Made by a program: the position numbers and the translations under genes
Source: Cystobasidium ongulense
Taxonomy: Eukaryota; Basidiomycota; Cystobasidiomycetes; Cystobasidiales; Cystobasidiaceae
DNA length: 64,000 bases
Direction of reading: 5' to 3'
NCBI GenBank assembly: GCA_022835595.1
Contig: BQUP01000002.1
Location: forward strand, 1,970,534 to 2,034,533
Shown here: piece by piece, positions 1-11,776 of the stretch
Position numbering within the stretch: position 1 is the stretch's first letter
How the letters are laid out: each line of letters begins with the position of its first letter
The notes under the pieces: generated by a model
Seen by the model: the letters and a program-made list of their open reading frames with translations, nothing else
Databases searched by the model: none
What the model was told of the DNA's origin: nothing

Positions 1-2076
1 TATATTCAAGAAGCTGATATCACGGTCATGCTCACGAAGGAGAGGTCCAATCGCTACCTTGACCTCTACTGTGAGCTTTGCAATGTATTTTCACTCTGGC
101 ATGGAGACTGTACTGATGACTTTGCCTTGCTCTACAGTTTCAGAGGCTGAATGCATCTATCAGCTATGGCCAGTGCCTTCCATCATTCAGCAGTGAGCTT
201 TGATCTAAACACTTGCACGAGAAGTCCCTCACTGAGTCTTTGATGCAAAAGCTGCCACGATGTAATCTGGGGCGAGATATGGGGCGACACTCCAGAAGCC
301 GAGCAATGTCCCAAATCATCACTTCCATTAGGTCTTCGCTCTACTCTCACCGCTCTACTAGCCTTCGGAGCACTACTAGATCATGAGATGACCGATAGTG
401 AAATGCTTTATCATGCTGCTCGTTCGTGCTATTTGGACATTGTAGATGGTGCATCATTAGAATCGGTCCAACTTGCTCTACAATTGGCTGTTTTCGAGAT
501 GAACAGTAGGAGAGCCAGTAGTGCATCGAGTACTCTCGCTGTTGCTATTCGTATAGTGCACTCTTTGGTACGTAGCTAACGTCCTTTTGGTCGTGTTCGG
601 CAAGCATCATCTTATAGATCCCCGTTTTTCATCGATCCAGAATTTACATCGTAAAACCAGTTTGACACTCCTACCACCCGAAGAAGTACTTCGAAATTCA
701 CAGCTCTGGCATACTTGTTTCGTACAAGATTGCTGGTACGTCTTTCCATCGGAATGTTTTATGTTTGTAGCTTGACATTATACGACCCTTGCTATACAGG
801 CTCTCAATGGCGACTGGTCGACCACCTTTGATATGCGAAGACGATTGTGACATCGAGAACCCGATATATGGTCCTAATCCATCTAAAGCGCCTGCTTTCG
901 TTTCACCCTTTCTACCTTCACTCATTCGATTGTCGGGCATATGGTGCAGTGGTGAGCGAGATTCAGACATAAAAAAGCAGGTGACCCGCAACAGATGGCT
1001 AAGAATCTGCATCACCATTCAGCATATGCGAAACTATTCCGTCCTCATACCTCAGAGGCTATGGACTTGCAGCAGAACGAAGCGCTTTCATTTATCGATG
1101 CAGAACTTCGTATATGGCAACGAGACATCCATCAGCTTTATGCTAGGTTGTCTACGGGTCTGAATCGATCAGAGAGACTCCATTGCCAAGCTGTACTGTT
1201 GACTTTCTCTTCAATCCGTGAGCATAAACACGGCTGGATTCCTCGGTATGCCATGATACTGACGGCTTTGTCAACTGAGCAGGTTTGACGATCAACCGAG
1301 CTCATCCCCGAAGAATTGAACACGCTGGAGTTCAGCATCAACAATCTGACCTGCAACATCGCCTCATCTCGCAAAACACCGTTCTAGATGCGGCGGTAGA
1401 CATTGCAGCTTATGCGAAAGCATCATTACAATTGGGCATGAGGCAATGTTTTTGCTTTCTTGGCACAAGCCTCTACATTGCATATTTAGCATTGTGGGAA
1501 TACTTGCAGAGCATCAAAATACCTGGACGGACGAATGAAGAAAATCGTATTCAACAAGGCTTGAAGAACATTGTTTGGCTAGTTGAGACTGCTGCTCAGC
1601 CCGGTGAAAATCCTGCCATGTCGGAAGTTCTCACCGCTATCAGAGAGATGCAGCGAATACCAGCTCGACATGCTCTATTGGCTGAAGAGCCTGTACTTCC
1701 TACGGCTCCATTCCATCAGGTGTGTAGTGCACCGTCCTACCCGCTACAACGTAGCTGATATCGAAGTGCTTCATCGCAGACGTACACGGATAGAAGGCAT
1801 TCCTCCGCGCCCCACAATAGTACTTTACCATATCCCGATACAATCAGAACTCAGCACGGATCAATCTCACAGCAGTATCTCCAAGTAGACCGAGACCACC
1901 CTTTCACCCCTCAGGCTTCTACATCAAGGCAACCTTACATACCACGCAATATTGATGCCAGGACCTATTCACACGCCTCTTGGGCGGTGGGCCTTCCCTC
2001 GAATCGGTCTTATGAAGATACAAGCTATTATAATAATCAACAGCCTGGAGAAAATTCCGATAGATGGCAGCCATAG
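1..2076 (+). CDS. Fungal-specific transcription factor, C-terminal part (5' end outside window)
   Basis: This is the 3' portion of a zinc-cluster-type regulator. The visible protein holds the middle homology region typical of the Fungal_trans family: a helix-rich stretch followed by the conserved acidic and GRP element (reads LSMATGRPPLICEDD near 800-845), then helices ending in LWEYL near 1500. Likely exons are 1-70, 138-192, 252-571, 618-735, 800-951, 1023-1217, 1283-1719 and 1780-2076. The junctions around 571-618 are uncertain because a 568/604 pair also works. The last exon is low-complexity, rich in Ser, Tyr, Gln and Asn, and ends at TAG 2074-2076. The DNA-binding Zn2Cys6 part would lie upstream and is not visible, so the DNA-binding class is inferred from the family. 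Its target genes cannot be told from the sequence. Confidence 0.75.
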
Positions 2077-2522
2077 ATCAGTCACACATGTGAAAGTACT
2101 TCGAACCTCGAACCGAGTCTGCATGTGCTTGAGGAAAAGTCCAACAAAATCCGGCATAGAGCGGATTAGATCAGAATCTACCAACTGCGTCTGCTCAAAA
2201 ACACACGGAAAACAGATGGAAGCTCGACGACATAGACTGGTAAATGTAAATAATCTAGATTTGGATGGTATGCGGCCCTAACAGTTTTCCGACGCACGAC
2301 AAAATTTGGAGCCCATGGCAGATGCAGAAACAAAGTAACTCGATGGCGTCGGTTGGTATATTTTCCAATGAAAGCCCAAATTACCAGGTTATTCCACTAA
2401 GGTACCTCACTCTAGCTGCCTCTCATTCTAAATACACTAAACACTGCTAGACTACTTAACTTTCGGTTTGCAGATCATAACTGAACTACATGTAAGCATA
2501 AATTTTGATTGCGTCTACTCGT
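2077..2522. other. Convergent intergenic region
   Basis: About 450 bases separate the stop of the transcription factor from the stop of the large secreted protein on the other strand. Short open frames here lack any recognisable protein character. It presumably holds both 3' untranslated regions; no clear repeat or RNA gene is seen. Confidence 0.5.
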
Positions 2523-5500
2523 CTACTCGTCTCCTTCTGCCTCTTCATCTTCTTCGGGTTCGCCATCGTCTGCCTCATCCTCGCTACCCTGAGCAGCGGC
2601 TTCTTCGTCAGCCGCCAGCTCTTCATTGGGCGGAGGATCACCGGGTTCCTCAGGTTCTTCTTCAGGCTCGCTCTCCGCTTCCTCTTCTGCGCCGTCCTCA
2701 GCCGGGACATCGTCTGCTTCCGGCGGATCGTCTGCAGTCGCTTCTACCTCTTCGGGAGGATCAACATCATCCATGGGGACTGCGAGTGGAACCTGAATCG
2801 GAGCTGTCGGTGCCTGCACGTTTGCTCATTGTGTCAGTATTATAATCGCGAACGTGATCTTTTAGAAGCACTCACAGCTGTTTGACATATGACACCGAGC
2901 GGTTCATCGCATCCGCCAGCTGGTATACCAATACCACCTAAAGACTCTAGTGCTATACAGCTACCACTGTAGTCGTCGCCATTCCAAGACGCAATCCAGG
3001 CTCTGCGATGATGGCCAAATATTCAGTTTGGTACATCCAAGAGTGTTCAAGAGCATACTCACCCGGCTCCACCAGTCATTGCAAACGCAGCGGCCTCGTT
3101 CTCGGTCTGTGGATAATTAGTATTCAAAGAGAAGCCAAGTGGCAGAGCATTAAAGTACTTACGGTGATGGCTGCTAATAAGCAAATGCTTAAAGCCGTAT
3201 CATGGGTAAATTCGCCTGTGAGGAATACAAAGGAGGGAGGGATCGGAGATAAAGCACGCGTAGGTTTGTCTTCCGGCGGCGAGTCTTCTGCTGGCTCATC
3301 TTCGTCTAGCGGAGGTGAAGGCGGCGTGTCTTCGTCAAGAGAGCCATCAGCTTCATCTGAATCTATGGCCGTCTCGTCGCCTGGAACAGGTGCTCCACTT
3401 TCGTCCACATTGGGATCCTCAGGTTCTGTTGGCGCTGAGTCCATTGCATCTGCATCGTTTGCAGCCGCTTCTGCATCCGGCAGAAGGTCAACTTCTGATG
3501 TGTCTTGAAGTTCGACGGCATCGTCGTCTGGTATAGTGCCAGGAAAAGGCTCCTCGCCTACCACTTCGCCAGCTTCTTCTAGATCCATCTCTGCTGGATC
3601 AAGAGGGGGCTCGGGGCTGGCAGCATCGTCTGGATCGATTGTCTCTACCTTCTCTTGGTCGACTGGTTGCAAGTCGATCTCAACTGATGGCACTTTGGAC
3701 GGGTCTTCCGAAGGCGTCCCAGGTGCAGCACCTTCTTCGGCATCCTGCTGAGTTTCGGGACCTGCGTTTGCCAGGGTGTCGTCACTTTCGGCGGTGTCCG
3801 AATCACTTGCATCGTTATCATCATTATCTTCGTCAGTATCAGGCACTGATGCATTCGCAAGTGTGTCATGCGTTTCAGCAGCTTCATCTTCATTAGCGTC
3901 TGCATCGTCAAAACTCGTAGCGTTGTCGGATCCAGAAGCAGAACCTGCTTTTGAAGGGAGCGGAATTAGATCCACCTCTTGCAAACCGCTCTGATCTCCT
4001 CCTGTTGAGGTGTCGATCCTTGCGCTCGTTCCGGCAGCTTCATCACTTTTCTTGCTGCCGTTGTTGGCCGTGCCGCCGGGGTCTGGTCCCTGTTGCCCAG
4101 TACCTTTGGAGCTGACGTCTTTCAAATCGTTAAGGCTGCTGATCTTGTCTCCTGTAGCGCTGACACTGTTGCCGCTGCTGCTGCTACCACTTGTGCCATT
4201 GTACGCTCCCTTTCCCAGACTTGATTGACCATCGCCCAATTGTGATTGATTGAGCCCCTTTCCAGGACGGCTCCCACCTTGACTTTGAGTACCGGCTGGT
4301 TCATTGCCTGACGATATGACTTTACCATCGCCGGCTTGTCCAGTAAGGCTGCTGCCACTGGATGATTTCCCGATACCAAGTTCGCCCGAACTACCTGCAA
4401 AACCTGATCCTCCGGAGCCAGCGTGCCCGGGACCTTGCGGATTGATATTCACTGATCCAGAGGGGCCCGGCGATCCTACGAGGGATGATGACACTAACGG
4501 TCTGCCGTCTCCTTGCTTGCCGCCTGACACGGGTCCGCTACCATTATCGGTCGCACCGCCACGATTGGCACCTTCTGAACTGTCTCCCTTGATATTACCC
4601 TTCCCGCTGGTAGGATTGCTAGTATTATCTCCTGGAGTACTGATACTATTGGTCTTGCTGCCAGTCCCTTCACTTGTGCTGCTCTCGCTCCCGGATACCC
4701 CGTTGGCCTTGTCGCCGGGTGACTGTAACACGTTGGTACTATTTGCAGGATCGCTCTTACTTGGACTCTTAGCAGAGACTGGTCCCTGTGCCGGCGAGAC
4801 CGCCTTACCATCTCCAGCTTGTCCATCAAGTTCGCTGCCGTGAGGCGAGCCTCCACTACCTCTGACGTCCGAGCCACCTTTAGAACCTGTTCCGGCATCG
4901 CCAGCAGAATTGCCAGGACTTTGGGTATCGGTACCAATTAGGCCACTGTGACTTGACGAGACTGGGAGACTTGACGATGTTGCCGTAGGTGTCTCCGAAG
5001 ATGGCTTTGCCTTTGCGATCGAGAGAGATATCCTAGGCTCAGCAGCTTGTGCGTTCTTTGTCCCATCCGGAGCTGGCTGGCCCGAGTCTGCATTAGAACC
5101 ATATTGGGGACCTACCCTACTGGCCTCTTCATTTGCTGTGGATCCAGATTGACCCTTTCCAGTTTCTTGAGCTTTGCCAGGTCCATCGGCGGCACCGCCT
5201 ATCGACGTCGCCCCTTGCATGCCTGATGCACTATTCAAATCGGACAAAAGAGTTGACATTCCTCCAGCTAGACTGGACATTTTATCAGACTGCCCATTTC
5301 CACTATTCGACATGCCAGATGAGGGCTTGGCGAGTCTTAACGGTGTGGTCGACGCTTGTGCAGGGAAAGAAACCGAGGTGAAAGCCCAAGTTTTGTAGGA
5401 TGAAGCTTGACCCCCTACTGCCTTTGTCATTTGACCACCTCTAGTTTTTGTCGCAACAGTGAATACGGGTGAATCGACCCTATGTGACGTTGGGGACGGA

Positions 5501-6516
5501 TATGCCTTGTGGTGTGTTGGCTTGGGGTGATGAGATGGAATGTGACGGTGGTTTGGCTCATGATGATGGGTTGACTTGACGTGATGAGGCGGCATATGGT
5601 GATGAGGAGGGCGATGATGAGGGTTGTGATACATCTTGTGCGATGATTTGTGATGTTCCGGATGCTTGACATAATGCGGTGGAAGGCGGTGAGCAGGCTT
5701 GTGATGCGGCTGCTGCCCGTGACGCTGTGACTGGCTATGCGACTGAACACGATGCTGTTCAGGCTGATGCTTCTTATCGTCCAAATTGCCATGAGCAGGA
5801 CTCTTTTGCGGGTTTTCCTTAGGTGAGCTGTGATGAGGCTTCCGATGCGACTGATGCGATTCGTGGCCATGACCGTCTTTCGATTCTGAAGGCTTCTTAC
5901 GCAATTGGGAGTGATATTGAGAGTCTTTATGTGTGTTTCCAGTGTGCTTCTCTCGTCCAGCATGCTGAAAGGATGGTCGTCTGCCATGATCATCTTTGTT
6001 ATCTGATAGCGGCTTTCCACGAGAAGGTTGGCTCTGCGCGTGAGCCTGGTTCAATGAGGCATCTTTAGGCTTTCCGCTCGACTTGCCGGAGCCATAATGA
6101 CTGCCTCCATGGTTGCTGGGTTGCCTTTCCTGGTGCGAGCGGACCTGTAAGTTCAGCTGTACGTCTTTCAGGCGTTTCGACGGATCGGACTTCGCTGCGA
6201 GACGAGGAGGATGGACATCTTTGTCGCCATCGTCTTCGTCGGCGTCTACGGAGGTAGCATCTGCATCGCTCTGCTCCAAGTGCGAGCCTGCTTGTGGCAG
6301 CAAATGGACTGCCCGAAGGTGGTGTTGCTTCTTGCCTTTGCTCAATTCTCGTCGACGCAGAAGCTCTCCATGGGACACGCCAGCTTCGGCTGGAAACGGT
6401 GCAAGGTAGACTGGTGATATTGCCGGCTCGATGCTGCCATCTGGACGCTGAAGGGTGTTTGGGTATGCGGGACACGCTGTGCTCAAGCTGGAAGAAAGAA
6501 AAAGAAGCAAGACCAT
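2523..6516 (-). CDS. Large secreted disordered protein with C-terminal C-type-lectin-like domain and acidic tail
   Basis: Exons on the minus strand are 6516-3163, 3106-3063, 3002-2876 and 2813-2523; they join in frame to about 1,270 residues. An N-terminal hydrophobic signal peptide (MVLLLFLSSSLSTA) is followed by a dibasic stretch (LLRRREL) that could be a Kex2-like site. Next come a basic, extremely His-rich block (about residues 220-350), a long Ser/Gly/Asn block with repeated GDGK or GDGQ words, and a long Asp/Glu/Pro block. The segment spanning the three introns reads as a compact domain with Trp pairs and four cysteines (SIC, GSC, GGC, VIC), the pattern of a short C-type lectin-like fold. 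A Glu-rich tail of about 95 residues follows. Family knowledge suggests a cell-wall or matrix protein; ligand and role are unknown. The shift from basic/His-rich to acidic along the chain is unusual. Confidence 0.8.
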
Positions 6517-7482
6517 TTCTCAGCTTGAACGACTCTCACAGGATTCGAGCTGATCATCACGCACCCGAGACACACGCACAGCACGAACAAGAACGCTGCA
6601 TGTACACCTGCACATACTGCATTCCCAGCGCGTCTGCTTCGAGGTCGTTTCTGCTTGATGCCTGGAGGTTCCTCGCCTGTGGCCCATGGCCTCCGGCGCA
6701 TGCCACTGAGCCAGCCGCCTGAAGGACGCTGGGTAGGACGGCGACTGGCGCGTCACTTTGAAGATGTAGAGGAATATATGTGCGAGCCTGCTGCTCTCCC
6801 TCCGTGAACGTGGCCCGCTTGGCGGCATCAGACGGTGGACCCTAGTGATGGACAGGTCCCAATTGACGATGGAAACTTCCTAGACACAAATATTCGCAAC
6901 GAGAGAATTTCGGCACGGTGAATTACCACATTCCTCTTTGCTTCGCTTCTTGCAGACCTTCAGCGAGCTCACGAGAAATATGACGATGTGTTATTGCGAT
7001 CAGGGCTGAAGGTGGCCATACCTTCCACAAAATTCACCGAGTAGAGTGAGGAAGCGGGCCTGCCAAGATGATATTGCAATTTGGACCGCCTTACCACTTC
7101 CTGCAGTCCTTACGAGCGATACCCTCGCTTAGCCCTCATACCCAACTGGAATATTGTCGGCCGGAACTCAAGCTGTACTGCGTTTGTCGTAAGGAAAATC
7201 AATAGGCGGGAGTATCGCGTCCTTACTCCCATACGTTCGCTAAGTCGCTCTTCCTTGAGAGCCGTCTTGTGTGCTTAACTTTCCTTCTGCTACCAGCTAA
7301 CACATTGTTTAGGTACTCTCTACTAGATATTGATTTTCTCAGAGTTGCCGAACATCCACCTGAACCTCCAGAGGTCCCGCCACCCACAATCGCTGGTCGA
7401 GTGTGGATCATCAAGATTGTTCCATCTAATCAATACGGTAAACAACAATCCAAGCGTCGGCCATTCTTCGAGAACTTCAGAT
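6517..7482. other. Divergent intergenic region
   Basis: This 966-base stretch lies between the start codons of the large secreted protein (minus) and chitin deacetylase (plus), so it should hold both promoters and 5' untranslated regions. Open frames here are short and show no recognisable protein character. No repeat or RNA gene is apparent. Confidence 0.5.
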
Positions 7483-8632
7483 ATGATAGCATGCCGGACG
7501 ATCATTCACCTCTTGGCCATTGCATTCTTCACATATCGATGCTTGGCAGCACCAGCACCAGCGCTGTTATTCATCATGCCAGAAATCATGGACAAAGTCT
7601 CAAGGTTAGCGGGCGATATCAAGGCGACACCCATTAATGGAGTTTATACACAATGTGCAAGAGCAGGAGAATTAGCATTGACTTTCGACGAGTGAGTGGA
7701 AGCTTTAGAAGTGCAGGAGCATCAAGTATACTGGTGAAAAGGACTAAGACTAATGTCGCCCATCTGCTTGTCGTTTGCAGCGGACCATATCGATTTCAAG
7801 AAGAGCTCGTGGCAACATTGGATCAAGCGAATGCCATAGGTACATTCTTCGTCAATGGCAAGAATTGTGAGCTCATTACGCAGAAGGCCCCGCGAGTATC
7901 TCTAGCAAGGAGAGGATGGCTCATTGTAGTTACTTTTAGGGGACTGTATATACGACCAAGCGGAGTCACTTCAAGCGGCATTCGATAAAGGCCATATGAT
8001 TGGATCACATACCTGGTGAGTCCAAAGCTCCAGACAGACAGACTTTTCTGGTTTGCTTGGAAAGCCTTCTATTTACGAGACTCTTCGCTTTCCTTCCCTT
8101 ACCCTGCAGGACACATCCGGATATCACATTGCTCAGCCCTCAAGCACTCAATGACGAGTTGTCCAAAATTGAAAACGCTTTAAAGAAGATTCTCGGCATC
8201 AAGCCTAAATTTTTCAGGCCGCCATATGGATCTTTTAACCAAGCCGCTTTGGACGTTCTTGAAAGTAGAGGTTATTCAAGTGAGTTTTGAAATTTCAAAG
8301 AGCCAACTTACAAGTAAAGCACCACTAACATAACGATGTTTACTTTTGTGAAAATAGCTGTAATGTGGTCGATGGACTCGGGAGATTCAAGAGGTCAACC
8401 TGTAGACTATAGCATTGCACAGTACGAACAGCAAGCAGCTAGATTCCCATCACCAGATATAGCATTAAATCACGAAACGTATCGCGGTACTTTAGATTCT
8501 GTCATACCTCAAGCAGTCAAGAAATTAAATAAAGCAGGCTATAAACTAGTATCTTTAGCTCAATGCTTAGGTGTAGAACCTTATGAATACGTTGGTGGAA
8601 GAACGAAAAGAGACGAAACTTGGATTTGTTAA
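7483..8632 (+). CDS. Polysaccharide (chitin) deacetylase, NodB domain
   Basis: Exons 7483-7691, 7781-7866, 7940-8015, 8110-8279 and 8358-8632 give 271 residues. The protein starts with a signal peptide ending near CLAAPAPA. The NodB motifs are all present: LTFDDGP (the second Asp is created across the first intron), SHTWTHPD (metal-binding His pair, created across the third intron), RPPYG, the DSGD segment and the final LNHE. It should remove acetyl groups from chitin outside the plasma membrane, giving chitosan or masking chitin. It is short and has no visible GPI signal or chitin-binding module, so it is probably soluble and secreted. The intact motifs predict an active enzyme. Confidence 0.9.
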
Positions 8633-8948
8633 ATATCGTTCAAGGAAGGAAGCATAGATTAGTCGAAGGGGCGTCTCTACATTGTCTGTTGTTGAGACAT
8701 ATATAGACTGGCGAGCACATGGAGCAAAGACGGAAAACAGCAGGGACGTCGGTTGAACATTTATTTCGAGCTACATTGCCATTCTTTCGAGAGAAGCTAA
8801 TCATCCACTTGTTTCACACATTTCCTTTAACACCACTAGTAGCGAGTTGCTACGACGCCTTCCAGCTGACCAATACCAGGGTCATGATGCTACTCAAACC
8901 ATTGCATGGCCGAAACGAAGCATCATTCCTGCGCCCGGTCATGTCCGT
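8633..8948. other. Convergent intergenic region
   Basis: This short stretch lies between the stop codons of chitin deacetylase (plus) and the Cys-rich protein (minus). It presumably contains both 3' untranslated regions. No gene or repeat is seen. Confidence 0.5.
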
Positions 8949-9837
8949 TCAGGTGAAGAGGTTAGATCCGGAATTCTTGTTCTTTCCGCTCTTCTTGGCT
9001 GCTTTCTCAGCTCTGTAGAAATGACAGGTGAGTCAAGGACGATAGGGGAACAAACCAACAAAAGCTGAAATTGTTCCTTAGCTTACTCCTTGTTGAGCTT
9101 CACAATTTGCTTCTTGAAAGCGAAGCAGGCGTCCTTGGAGGCATTATGCTTCTTGCAGACTACATCACCATTCTTATTATGGGCTGCAAGGATGCGTACA
9201 CAAAGGAGACGTGTAGGTCAGCATTACACGAACATAAGAAGTCGTTTCCAGAAGAGTACGGGACTTACAGTAAGCGAACTCGAGAGGCTCTCGACCATTG
9301 ACATGTTCGACACCAGCAGCGAAAGCGTTATCTTCGCATGCATCTATGCCACAATCATTGCATCTGTTTAGCGTGTTTGCGATAGTCAGTACTGTATTCA
9401 ACATGTATTGGAGCCAACCACGGCCTTTGTAAGGACTTAGAAGGAACGACTTACAATTCTCTTCCATGGTTGGCACAGAATTCGAAATCACCAATTTGGA
9501 CTGATCCAGCTGTTTGATGATAGAGTACGTTATCGCGTACAGTAGCGAAAGTAGTGTTGAGTCATTTGTTAATGCAAGAGGTTGGAGCGTCCGTGCCGGC
9601 CGGAAGCGAGCGAGCGCGAGTGAAGGACAGGAGGGTGGGAGGGATAACGCGGGGTCCCGCAGTTTGACGAAGAGGCACGAAAGGAATGGATGGAAATATA
9701 ACAGCAGGAGAATCAAGCTACTGTAGCTGCCTGCAGGTGCGTTTGCTGTTGATCTCACCTGAGCCATCTGTACCGCCAGAGGTGGTCTGACTGAGATCCG
9801 GCATGGGAGGATTGGGGACACCACCAGCTAATGCCAT
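8949..9837 (-). CDS. Small conserved-looking Cys-rich protein of unknown function
   Basis: Minus-strand exons 9837-9759, 9509-9455, 9363-9269, 9183-9087 and 9012-8949 join in frame to 129 residues. The N-terminus is a short Gly/Pro/Ser linker. The core has FCANHGRELCNDCGIDAC, a C-x7-C-x2-C-x4-C arrangement with an intervening His that suggests a small zinc site. A second CKKHNASKDAC element follows, and the C-terminal 25 residues are Lys-rich. No signal peptide or membrane helix is seen, so it is likely cytosolic or nuclear. I do not recognise the family; the MYND-like look of the cysteines is only an impression. The five-exon structure with good splice sites argues that it is a real gene. 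Confidence 0.7.
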
Positions 9838-10335
9838 TGTTGCGAGGATGTAGATTCGGTGATATGAGTAGTATGTGTATCAGAAGCAACACTTGCGTGT
9901 CGAGGGAGTAAGAAGAAGAGAAGCGATTCCAACTCGACACTGCTTAGGTACAGACTATTGACATGCTTTGGCCACTTGTACAGTAGTCTGTCGACGCTGC
10001 CCCGCACTTTGATCGGATTTGGAATCTGGGGCTCCAGCAACAAGGGTAGACGCCGAGACTGGAAGCGCGAGTGAAGTGGCGAGTCCAGACAGAGCAAGAA
10101 GGTCGTTGAACTTTAGTATATCAGCCATAGCTGACGCATTGTATCCACATAATAGTGTCAAGCAAAGAGAGAAGATGCACTTTGGCGTCGAAATAGACGT
10201 TAAGTTATTAATTGCACATGTGCAAACTGTCTGCGGCAGCATGTTTGGTATCACTATGATGTTTTGTTCTATATAACATACACATCGGCTTTACATGCGA
10301 AATGGGCTGGAGCTACCCTGTACTCTTCAGGGCCA
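9838..10335. other. Intergenic region between two minus-strand genes
   Basis: Upstream of the Cys-rich gene and downstream of msrB. A 58-codon minus frame starting at about 10128 (MADILKFNDLL) is open but unsupported. Otherwise nothing is seen. Confidence 0.4.
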
Positions 10336-11438
10336 CTACTCCTTGCTCGCTGCAGACTCTTCTGGCGTATATTTGAGAGACACAGAATTGACACAGTGGC
10401 GTTCGTCCTGTTCGAGGAGGCATAGAGAGTGTACAATCAGATATAGTCAAATAACGAAATAAGAGTGGTTTGACTGACCTTTGGATGTCCGAATCCTTCA
10501 CCCTTGAAGACGTGTCCTACAAACATGAAGACAGAAAGAAGAAAGAGTACAATCAGCATCGTTGATTCTCCCAAGCAAAGCTCAATATCCTATCTGCAAG
10601 CATGTATAGTGAACTGCAAAACAGCAACAACACTCACCCAAATGACCACCACAATTAGCGCACAAAATCTCCGTCCTCTTCATACCAAAGGTAGAATCTG
10701 TATGTCTAACTACAGTTCCTGGTATTTCTTCAAAGAAAGCTGGCCATCCACATCCCGAACTGAATTTGGAATCGTATTTGTATAGTGGAGCATCACAGCC
10801 TGCACAGTTGTAGACTCCTTGCTTTGGTGCCTGCATTGAAGTTAACGCCGGTAGTAATGATATTTTGTAGATTTGAGAAGAGGCGATGGATGAAAGAAAG
10901 AGAGTACAGCGAGTCAGCCAAGTAATAGAGCGTAACAAGACATAGCCTGATAGCTGCCACGACGCACATGCTTGTCGTACTCGCCGGTTCCTGCCATTTC
11001 AGTACCCTTCTTCCTCAAGACGCGGAACTGTTCAGGGGAGAGCTGAACTCTCCATTCTTCGTCACTTTTGTGTAGTCTGAGTGCATCAAGGGGAGATATT
11101 TAGCAATTGCCCTACACTGTGCATCGATATGTGCGATCTACTCACGGATAGTCTTGAGCCATTGTGCTGCTCGATCTACTAGAGAATGAGTTACCCAGGA
11201 TGTTGAGATTTGATCTGTTGAACTGCTCTTTGAGGCGCAGACCAGTTGGCGTGTTGTATAGGGCTAGAGAAAGACCCCCCGCTAGACTCGATGCTGCGAT
11301 GAATGCGATTGACCTGCTTGCGGGACGCAGTTTGTCGATGATGACGCTGTTCGTTCTTCTCAGGAAGCTGGAAGATGTCGCTGGCGTGCCTGTTGACAGT
11401 AAGCGGCGTGTTGGTGCTGTGATGATGCGAGAGTGCAT
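10336..11438 (-). CDS. msrB: Peptide-methionine (R)-S-oxide reductase B, with mitochondrial-type N-terminal extension
   Basis: Minus exons 11438-11146, 11076-10968, 10830-10638, 10516-10479 and 10407-10336 give 234 residues. The MsrB core runs from [17 protein letters not shown] to the C-terminus, with two zinc-binding CxxC pairs (CAGC, CANC), the SGCGWPAF segment, and the catalytic RHCVNS motif. It reduces the R-form of methionine sulfoxide in proteins, using thioredoxin as donor. About 95 residues precede the core. They are Arg/Ser-rich with no acidic residues at the start, then a hydrophobic stretch ([13 protein letters not shown]), which fits mitochondrial import. A second Met (MAQDYP, codon at 11162) lies just before the core and could start a cytosolic form. 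The exon 2 donor was set at 10968/10967 because it restores the conserved EYDKHAPKQGVY join. Confidence 0.9.
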
Positions 11439-11776
11439 GCGACGGGACGTAGGCGTGCTAGTTGGTTGGGATGGAGGAGAGAGAAGAAAGCAAAGAAAGC
11501 CTGATCCGATGCTCGATAGAGTGGTGGCAAAGTATTGATCAGCAATTGCTTTCGCGCTTTCTCTCAAGAAGGAGCACGTTACATCCTGACTGAACACAAC
11601 AACAACAAGATCACTACTGCGATACGCTCTTGTGACCATCACCTCGCTAGCATTTCCAGCCAGGCGACAACTACTGGCACCCCGCTCCATGCCAGCGAGC
11701 TTCGAGGTCTTGATTGACAGTTGAAGACGCACTCGAGGTACACGGAAAACAGCAGCAAGAGGGACGAGCTGTCATC
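11439..11776. promoter_or_regulatory. Divergent promoter region of msrB and TFIIA gamma
   Basis: These 338 bases separate the two start codons and must contain both promoters. An upstream in-frame ATG at 11714 for the TFIIA gene would add 21 residues not typical of the family, so 11777 is preferred. No specific operator could be recognised. Confidence 0.5.

Noticed and set aside
952-980. 29-base intron in the transcription factor
   Set aside because: Too short; the acceptor at 1021-1022 gives a 71-base intron and a better helix.
4304-4843. 179-codon plus-strand frame rich in Leu and Pro
   Set aside because: Antisense shadow of the Ser/Gly-rich part of the large secreted protein.
9177-9824. 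215-codon minus frame
   Set aside because: It spans introns of the small Cys-rich gene in the wrong frame; the spliced model explains the region better.
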